NCBI GenBank assembly: GCA_049999765.1
Contig: JBNGIQ010006003.1
Location: 1 to 51,163 of the forward strand
Origin: Phaeoceros laevis
Lineage: Eukaryota > Anthocerotophyta > Anthocerotopsida > Notothyladales
Direction: 5' to 3'
Length of the DNA: 51,163 nucleotides
This document shows, in pieces, positions 44,101 to 51,163 of this stretch. The notes beneath the pieces are model-generated. The model ran no database searches. It had not been told where the DNA came from and saw only the letters and a program-made list of their open reading frames with translations. Position numbers and translations under genes: made by a program. How positions within the stretch are numbered: the stretch's first letter is position 1; each line of letters opens with the position of its first letter.

Positions 44101-45261
44101 CTGTTAGCGTTGCTAGCTGGTGTAGCCGTAGTAGTAGTAATAGGGCCCCCAGGCCGCTCCAGCAACGTCATGAGTGCGTGTGCACCATCGGGGTCCAGGC
44201 TGATCCACAAGTACTCCAAGCTGCTGTTACAGGACAAACCCTGCTCAACCACCATGGCGTTCCAGAAAATGCCTGACCTCGGCATCGCCAGTGTTGTGAG
44301 AGTAGTGTTGGTGCGCAGCATAGCCGCCAGGGCCTCTGCATCCGCTTCTTCAATGTTGACCACTTCTTCAATACTACCCGTGTCGAAAAAGCTCAGCCGT
44401 TTGAGAGTGGTGTTGGTGAGCATGGCCCCACAGAAGTCCACCTTGTGCTGGCAACAACAATCCCAAGCGAAGCTCTGTTAGAGTGCAACGCTCATGCTTG
44501 AGCTTGTGGGCCCAGCTCTCCATACACCCCAATGTCGCTGTTTCTCGTGGACCATCTATGTACACGTCCAACCCGAAGGTCCGCAGGGCGGACAGCTTTA
44601 GCGAGGCTGCCGCGAATGTGGCGCTCACGCGGCTGCTACTGATTCCAGCTGGGACATACACACTGACTTCTTCGATGCTGGCGTTGGAGGTGAGCGCCTC
44701 CGACAAGGCAGTCCCCGCCGCTTCGCCCCACTGGTTGCCTGGAGGGAAGGTCAGTTGTCGGAGAGTGGAGTTGACGTTGAGGCATCGGCCCAGATGTGCA
44801 GCTGCCGCTGGCGTGCAAAATGCAGCTCCAAGAATCTCCAGCTCCCTCACAACGCAGTTGGAGTGGAGGGTTGCGTAGAATGCTGCCACCGCCTCCTCGC
44901 TCACAACTATCCCCTCGCCAACCGATAGAACCGGGCCTTGTAGATGTGTGACCTGTTGAAAGCAGGTACGAGAGGCAAGGGAGAGGAGAGCCAAGGCGAG
45001 TCCGTGGGTGCAGGCATCCGTCAGATCTGGACGCGCTGCACGCACCCAACCTGCCACCCACTCCATCCCCTTCGTCTCGATAGTTATCACCGCCCGGTCG
45101 CCACCGAAATCTGAGAGCGGGTAGCCAACCCTGCCCCAGTAGCCCCAGGGAATGTGGGTTTGTTGAAGAAGAAGAGAGGGCAAGAGGACGGTTGCAAGGG
45201 CAACCATGTCCTCTGCCGAAAGAGCTTGCGGAGCCGGCCCGGAGCTACCCTCCGCCTCCAT

Positions 45262-46370
45262 GCTACCTCCTTCCAAGGAAATCAGATGTTCCTGCACATC
45301 TATGTGCCCGACTCAACCGGAGGTGCCGAGAACTTTGCTCCGACTCGACTACTGCGCTTCACCACTTCCTACAACGGCGCGTAGCTCAAGCCTTAAAAAG
45401 AGAGAAGACGGTGGTCAAAGCCAGCTCAATACCGCGTGGTCAAACCCAGCACCGTCCGCTCTGTCGTAGCACCACCATATCCACGACACGCATTCACTCA
45501 CCACCAATCGCAAAGAGATAGGCTTCAGGACACCGTATAGTAGAACAGTGGAATCTCCAGTACAATGATCCCCAGGCCTGGAGAGCCTGGAGAGGACAGC
45601 ATCACCGACAGGCAGCAGAGTAGACACGGGGTGGCACGCCATCAACAACGGTGGCACGGCACCAGGGACACCTCCAGCACCCTCCTCGGTTTATAATTTT
45701 TTACTTATTACTAGGCTGGTGACTGGTCCAGTTTATGCATGTGGTAATTGGAGTGCAATCATTGATAACTCTACTAAGTCCGTCACAAACTCACAAACAC
45801 TACACACTACATAGTTAAGTATGACGGTCACTTCCATGCAAGTGTTGCTAATAACAGATTCAGGCGGAGCGCTATAGGTTACCAGGTCCAGTGAATCCGT
45901 TAAAATCAATCAAGACTGGCCCGCCAGAAACGTAGTTTTTCCACCACCCAGGTAACATACAACTTACGACTTCCCTGTGCTCATGACTCAGAGTCTGTCT
46001 TAACCACTTTGTCTCATTAATAATAGTAGGGGCTCACAATTGTCCTGAAAACCAGATCCTTGGTTTTCCCTCTATGCACAGTCAGTTCAGATTTGGAGGT
46101 AATTTCTGCTACTGTCCCGTGTCACTTTTGTTAGAGTAGAGCTAGCTGAGCAAAGGTGGAGGTCCAGGTGAAGGCATGCATTGTCTGGAGGATCCGGCAT
46201 TTTGTTTCCCCTCCAAGATTTTTTTTTGATTGTTTACGTGAGCCAACTTCACATGAGCCAATAAGGCTACAGCTAGCAGCATCATTGCAATTGATTGGAG
46301 CTTTGAGCTCATGATGCAATCGACTGCATTCTGACTTGGTTTCCTGCGAAACTAGTCAAGTGACAACTTG
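45262..46370. other. Region upstream of the ROCO locus
   Basis: No gene is recognised; short frames on both strands lack family features. A T-run lies at 46210-46217. Confidence 0.35.
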
Positions 46371-46520
46371 GCAGACACCCTTTATCCATGCCTACGCAAA
46401 ATGTGGGAGCAACCGGATTCCAAGTGCTTGACATACTGGCCCGCTCCAGTGGGGTATCATGGAGTGCCCTGGGCCTCATATCCTGGCAGCGTATATATTC
46501 CTGACCGGGGAAAGATGAAA
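46371..46520 (+). pseudogene. PPR repeat remnant
   Basis: Plus-strand frames read FIHAYAKCGS, then after a TGA and a frame change LARSSGVSWSALGLIS. These match adjacent parts of PPR repeats (xMYAKCGS then VxSWxALI). The stop and shift show decay. It may be the far 5' part of the PPR pseudogene beginning near 47640. Confidence 0.5.
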
Positions 46521-47640
46521 CAACTCTGTAATGCTATCATAGTGAAATGCAAATGGTAGGAACAAAACTAGATCAGTGACGTTTCTCTGCATATTAGAGT
46601 GAAAACAACAAGGGATCGACGGCTCATCCCTCAACCACTGAACACTTGTTCAGGGGTTGTGGACGATTGATCCGCAGCACTGGACCTGCCTGTTGTTGTC
46701 AAACCCAATGCAAGCTGCTGTGCAAAGAACATGTTTGATGGGTTGTTTTCAAGAGCGGTCCTTACATAGTTTCACGGAATGCAGTGCTCGGGCCATATGT
46801 TGAGCAGGGTCAAGGAAGGGAGGCTTCAATGCCTCCCTTCCTTGACCCTGCTCAACATTTAGGTGCATCATAAGAACCACAGCATCTTGCAGCCATAGTG
46901 CAGGGCAAACCTCCTTCCAACCACCTCACCCTGACCAGGAGCTAAGCTTCAAGCGCCAACCCTCACCACGCCGGCCCTGCACGGGCACCGGTCTTTGCCG
47001 TGCCAGCAACTCTCGCCGTGCCTAGCCTGGATTCCGGACCCTCTCAACTGGCAGCCGTGCACTGCTTGCTGCTTGAGATGCACCTCCGCTATGCCTGGCA
47101 GCAGTGACCTCAGCTCCAGGTCACCATGATTGTGAGAGCTGAGCTTGCTTTCAAGCTCCAGCAGCCAAACCTTCTGACAGGAGTGTCCGCCAAAATGCAA
47201 GCTGCCAGGATCTTTGCAGGCCGCTATGTCCGCTGAAGCTCGGCACATCGCTTGCTGGCAGGGGCCACCTAGCCCCGCCGATGCACTCCTAGCCTCGCTA
47301 ATGCACTTCTGGCCACGCCAGCCCCTTCTCCGCCCCGCGTAAATACTTTGTCGTGTGGTAATAAGATTAGCTTTGATTCTTGGCCTAGGTCTGCGCTTTC
47401 ACACAGACTGCCACTGTTTTGTCGGAGGATGGAACGTGATGCTGCACGGGAATGACATGTCAGAGGTAACGCAGCCACACAATGAAGAACGAGGTTGGTA
47501 AGAGCTGATGTGGTTCTAGGTCACAGCCTGGACAACATGTTTGCAAAATGTAGTAGCTCAGAGGATGCCATCATTCTAGGGATGCTGTCGATGCTCTGGG
47601 CACCCGGGCAGAATCGCCAGTTTCCACTTCTCTCGCTTGT
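46521..47640. other. Intergenic region between PPR remnants
   Basis: No gene is recognised. It contains the 28-bp perfect inverted repeat at 46797-46858. Confidence 0.35.
46797..46858. repeat. Perfect 28-bp inverted repeat with 6-base loop
   Basis: Arm 46797-46824 is the exact reverse complement of arm 46831-46858, with loop TTCAAT. Transcribed from either strand it would form a long, fully paired hairpin. It lies outside any recognised gene. Confidence 0.93.
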
Positions 47641-48660
47641 ACAGTGTCCTTAAGGGCAGTGTGGCTCAGAAGAATCTGGTCTTGGGTGGCCGTGTTCATG
47701 CTTGTCGTAAAAGCTGGTTACGAGTCACGTACATTCTTGGCCAATAACATTGTGCGAATGTATGCTTTTCACGGCAGGTTGCAAGAGGCGAAGGATGTGT
47801 TTACCAGAGTGGCCGAACCAGATTCTTTTACGTGGTCAGCCGTAATTGCAGCCCATGCCAAACTCGAGGACACCAAACAGGCTGTCAAGCTGTATGAGAA
47901 GATGTGCAGCTCATCAACTGTGAAACTGGCAGCTCAAGTGTTTGTGGCAGCCCTGCAGCTTGTGTAAGAGCAGCTGCACACCTAGGAGCTGGCAGACAAG
48001 TTCATGCTGATGTGTTGCAGAGTGGCATCCACCCAAACCTGTTTGTTTGGAACTGCCTGGTGGACATGTAAACAAAATGTGGCATGCTGGAAGAGGCCGA
48101 TCAATGTTTCACAGTCTGGACACAAGGGACGAGGTGACATGGAATGCCATGTTAGGCGGGTATGCTCAGCATGAGTGCCGTCAAGAACCTTCTCTCTACA
48201 AGCAAATGGGGGAGTCCTGAGGGTATGGTCCTAGGCTTGCTTACTAAAGGCATGCTCCGAGGTTGGGTCTTTACAACAAGGAAAGCTGCTCCATTCCGAG
48301 GGATGCTGTGACATGGAATGCGATGATTGCTGGATACTCTGAGCAAGGGCTTGGTCAGGAGGCCCTTGCGCTGTATGCAAGAATGGAGGAGGAAGGAATG
48401 ACGCCGGCTGACCCTGTTACCTATGCTTGCGTCCTGAAAGCATTTGGAAGTCCTGCTGCTTTGCACCAGGGCAAGCAGCTCCATGCACAGATCAAGGAAA
48501 GATAGCTGGAAGCTGACACTGTAGTGGGCACCTGCCTGGTGGATATGCTTGCCAAGTGTGGCAGGTTGGACGATGCACGCAAAGTTTTAGACAGTCTGCC
48601 CGCGAAGGATGTGGTGTCATGGAAGGCCATAGCTCATAGCTGTGTTGAGCCTGAAGATGT
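47640..48660 (+). pseudogene. PPR protein pseudogene
   Basis: Clear PPR segments appear in order but in different frames with stops between: ANNIVRMYAFHGRLQEAKDV and FTWSAVIAAHAKL (47735-47900), GRQVHADVLQSGIHPNLFVW-type sequence followed by a stop (47990-48075), AVTWNAMIAGYSEQGLGQEA (48305-48365), VTYACVLKAFGSPAALHQGK (48417-48476), a TAG at 48503-48505, then VVGTCLVDMLAKCGRLDDAR and DVVSWKAIA (48522-48635). At least four stops or shifts are present. Its relation to the intact PPR at 15.6-18.9 kb is family-level only. Confidence 0.85.
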
Positions 48661-49453
48661 TGTTGACAGCTTCTTAGCCTCACATAAACAGAAGGCTCAG
48701 CAAAGTGAAGTTCGTTTAGCTCCAAGGCTGCACAAAGGAGTTATGAATGGAGGGACACGTACATGGGCAGAAGCAAGTTCTTTAAGCCCATTGATCAAGT
48801 TTTGGTTCTCTCGGAGTCTTCATATCGTCAAGAACAATGCAGACGATGATCTTAAAAGTAGGGTTAATTTAAGATCGCGATCCACAATCAATAAAATCTG
48901 GCCCGGTAAATAAATAGCCCTCCGGACTGTGAGCATACCTGCACCTGAGCTACGTGACTTGAGCGGGCTGGCCACCGAGTCACCGACTTGGCGGACTGCG
49001 TCACTCTAGCTTCAACAGTAGCGTACATGTGCGCCTGGTTGCAAGTGGCCCTATATTATTAGGCTACCTGTTATGGCTGTCATCAGGCCATCAGGCAGGC
49101 CAGCCGCATTCTACTACAGTACAGTACCCTTGGTTTAGGGTTGCTGCTCGCGTGGCTTCCACGCGATTGGGCTTGATTCGATTTTCACACGTTTTTTTTT
49201 ATTTTAATTAATCATGTTTTGGTCTGTAAAATAGGTTAATGGATATGTGTTAGGCTTGGATATGTGTTACGCCTCATCGCGCTCCCTGAGGCGTAACATT
49301 TATCCAGGGAAGACTGTATTCGACGATATGAAGGGGATCCGGAGGACCCATGAAGAGGGTGCCACCAAACTCATGAATTAACAGCGGTCAGGAGGGGCAT
49401 ATATACTTTGTGTAAAAGGGTGGAAAAGGAAAGTTCTATTTTAGCAGACTTTG
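48661..49453. other. Intergenic region after the PPR pseudogene
   Basis: The plus-strand frame stays open to about 48913 without PPR features. A T-rich stretch lies at 49190-49215. No gene is recognised. Confidence 0.35.
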
Positions 49454-49702
49454 TTACATTTGCTTGCCTCCTGACGGCTTGTGTAAGTGCTGGTACTCTA
49501 CAACACGGCAGGCACATAAGCAGGTTTGCATACAAGTTAAAATGCGGACCATCTCCAGATGCTTCGTCTTTAATTTCTCCTTTGTAGCTCGGTATGAGTA
49601 CTTACTCTGCTGGTTATTCCTGACCGAAAATTTTGTGGTGTCCGGAAACCTGTTTCCCTGAATTCTCTTGATCCTGTCTCTCTGGCCATTGTTTCTCCTC
49701 AA
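49454..49702 (-). pseudogene. Diverged partial copy of the 50.3-51.2 kb reading frame
   Basis: A minus-strand frame carries YSYRATKEKLKTKHLEMVRIL, which aligns with FSYRATEGKKTKDLDIVRIF at about 51030-50970, and Asn/Gln-rich sequence on its N-terminal side. Past this shared block the two differ. No ATG start is evident. Probably a fragment of the same gene or repeated element. Confidence 0.5.
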
Positions 49703-50269
49703 GCCAGCTTACCACATTCCCTCTGCATCTTTGCTAGCAGCGTTGCCATCCACATCACTGTCCTTCGATCCCGACATTTTGAAGAGGGCCACTCAACTCT
49801 GAACCCCAAACCAAGGTTTATTTTGATAGAATATAGTATTATCTAATTATCTAAGTATATTATGACCATTATACTATATACTATAGTGGTAATGATGGAT
49901 AGTACTATTATTAGGTAGAGTTGCTATATTGAGAATGTGTTCTCTTATATAAGCACTCTAAAGCAAAGTCCTTAATACTCTTTTTTGTATCTTTGATGTG
50001 GAGCTACTTCTGTGCTCATCACTTATACTCATTGAGCTCTTGTTGTTGATACTACATCTGTTTGTGCTAATCCTACTTTATTCTAACATATTTACTGAGT
50101 TGGCCTTGGTCAAAGTAGAGAACCTGGAATCGTGAAATCTGTGGGCCAAGACAGAATGAATGTATACTTGTGCCACCAGCGGGGGCTCGTGCAAATGAGC
50201 AGAGGTCTGGATTGTATCTCCCATCAAGGTTGCAAGACAGAGTAGCATAGTCGTCGTAGAATTGGTCGT
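49703..50269. other. AT-rich intergenic region
   Basis: Strongly AT-rich at 49815-49935 with many TATA and TAGTAT words. No gene is recognised. Confidence 0.4.
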
Positions 50270-51163
50270 TTATGAGTGGGGAGAGTTGGCTACCCCTTCC
50301 ATTGCACCTAGAAATGTAGTTTCTCCTTCCAGTTCACCAAATGCATCCGGATCCACCGGCAGGCATTCGAAATCCCAATCAAAGACATCAGAGGCCAGGT
50401 CATTTCCAGCCGACAGATTAGCACATGAGCCTTCTCCCTGCGGGCGCCGGCGCCTCATGCTGGAATTCGAATCGAGTTCAGATGCATCTGTGCATGGATC
50501 CGCTTGGCCCACAGATATCGATCTAGAACTAGCACCTGAATCGCCTCGCTCAGGTCCCTCGCGAGCGGTGGCGTTCAATTCATGTCCTCTCAAGTCGGCT
50601 GTAAATAACATGGTAGTGGTACTAATAGCTGCGCATGCCCCGCATTCTGTAGCGCTCTTCTCATCAAGTACTGCTTTCTTAGAATTAGGCTTGCAACTGT
50701 GATGGCGCGCGCCAGGTGCATCTGGGTTCCTTGGTGGCCAATCAGGAAAGCCTGAACAATTTTGCCGCAAGGCATGGATGATCGGGACTCCCGTACTTGA
50801 CCCAGCGCTAGCCGAGCACTTGTCTGCCTCCCTCAAAAGATCACCCGGTCTGGTGATCAGACTATACTCCATCATCAAGTACCTAAAATTCACTTCTCTT
50901 TTCCTCTTCTTGTTCTGCCCGAGTCCCAACGCCTTCGAAGGCGTTTCTTGCCCGCTCAAGGTCTCTTTGGAAGTAAAAATCCGTACTATATCAAGATCCT
51001 TCGTCTTCTTCCCCTCGGTAGCTCTGTAGGAGAAACTTTGTTTCCTAACCACATTTTGTTGGTCAGAAACCGGCTTACCGGATTGCCGCCAGCTCAGTCC
51101 GTTAGGCCAGTTGTTATTGCTGCCGTGCTTATTGCCTCTTTTTTGGGATACGAGTCGTTATCG
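50270..51163 (-). CDS. Unrecognised protein, partial at the right edge
   Basis: A minus-strand frame is open from about 51157 to a stop at 50270 (about 295 residues). No family is recognised. The N-terminal part is Asn/Lys-rich with the SYRAT...VRIF block; then comes a basic KKRKREV stretch that could act as a nuclear localisation signal; the rest is Ser/Asp-rich with several Cys. The C-terminus is acidic (DVFDWDFECLPVDPDAFGEL). No start codon is established; the gene or exon probably extends beyond the window. The match to the 49.5-kb fragment shows that it belongs to a duplicated sequence. Confidence 0.45.

Larger units (their letters stand above)
40735..45261 (-). pseudogene. Decayed LRR-Roc-COR (ROCO) protein gene
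   Basis: Minus-strand order: N-terminal region from ATG 45261; leucine-rich repeats with NSTLRQLTF, NASIEEVSV, NTTLKRLSF and NRTLLQLTL turns (about 44900-43850); a Roc GTPase domain with P-loop GSPYAGKST (near 43560), DFGGQ G3 motif (near 43340) and TRKD G4-like motif (near 43100); a COR region (43030-41980); and a conserved C-terminal region ending at 40735. ROCO proteins include animal LRRK kinases and plant TORNADO1; no kinase domain is seen here. The frame is broken by tandem duplications of 77 bp (41264), 47 bp (43754), 23 bp (43030) and 7 bp (43643), and by 1-2 base shifts near 42605, 42265 and 44455. Removing one copy of each duplication lets the frame run on. Introns lie near 43319-43163, 42510-42440 and 42095-41958. 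Neighbouring genes are intact, so a real pseudogene is more likely than poor sequence. Confidence 0.82.

Noticed and set aside
1-51163. Bacterial contamination or organelle DNA
   Set aside because: Spliceosomal introns, a U2 snRNA gene and plant nuclear gene families occur throughout the left two thirds, and the right third continues with intron-containing plant genes.

Overview
The window is nuclear DNA from a land plant, probably an early-diverging, non-seed lineage (bryophyte or lycophyte grade; species not determinable by eye). The reasons are spliceosomal introns of mostly 60-500 bp with GT..AG ends, plant-only families (WNK kinase with plant features, BTB/NPH3, CAT9-type and BAT1-type amino-acid permeases, a long PLS-class PPR protein), a U2 snRNA gene, and an LRR-Roc-COR (ROCO) locus of a kind I associate with mosses and other early land plants. 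Two runs of N (100 and 400 bases) mark assembly gaps.

Layout. 1-1.95 kb: gag relic of an LTR retrotransposon (minus strand). 1.9-4.0 kb: GC-rich minisatellite, gap 1 and two tandem arrays. 4.65-8.42 kb: WNK kinase gene (+, 7 exons). 9.5-11.7 kb: BAT1-like permease (+, 7 exons), tail-to-tail with a CAT9-like permease at 12.7-15.1 kb (-, 8 exons). 15.56-18.90 kb: intronless 1112-residue PPR gene (-). 19.39-22.27 kb: BTB/NPH3 gene (+, 4 exons). 22.70-26.57 kb: peroxisomal acyl-CoA oxidase (-, 13 exons), head-to-head with an F-box/kelch gene at 26.86-28.17 kb (+, 2 exons). 28.67-28.86 kb: U2 snRNA (-). 28.94-29.98 kb: short-chain dehydrogenase (-, with a 5-nt first coding exon). 30.86-32.15 kb: unknown broken gene (-). 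32.77-36.2 kb: PX/Rubicon-like gene (-, 5 exons) running up to gap 2. 37.45-38.68 kb: small cytochrome b561 protein (-). 39.57-40.12 kb: C-terminal remnant of a plastid-type ABC ATPase (-). 40.74-45.26 kb: decayed ROCO gene (-). 46.37-48.66 kb: PPR pseudogene remnants (+). 49.45-51.16 kb: an unrecognised reading frame running off the right edge and a diverged partial copy of it.

Exon boundaries were placed by eye from splice consensus, frame continuity and family conservation. For the WNK, BAT1, CAT9, NPH3, SDR, kelch and PX genes the exon lengths sum to an exact open frame, which supports both the models and the base accuracy of those stretches.

The left two thirds is an ordinary gene-dense euchromatic stretch with no shared pathway. 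The right third differs. From about 29.9 kb onward, short tandem duplications (7, 20, 23, 30, 32, 38, 41, 47, 51 and 77 bp) sit in and around two loci, and several break reading frames. Most copies differ by one or two bases, so they look like real duplications rather than pure assembly errors. No new enzymatic system is evident. The most unusual signals are this duplication-driven gene decay, a perfect 28-bp inverted repeat near 46.8 kb, a GC-AG intron in the WNK gene, and the 5-nt coding exon of the SDR gene.
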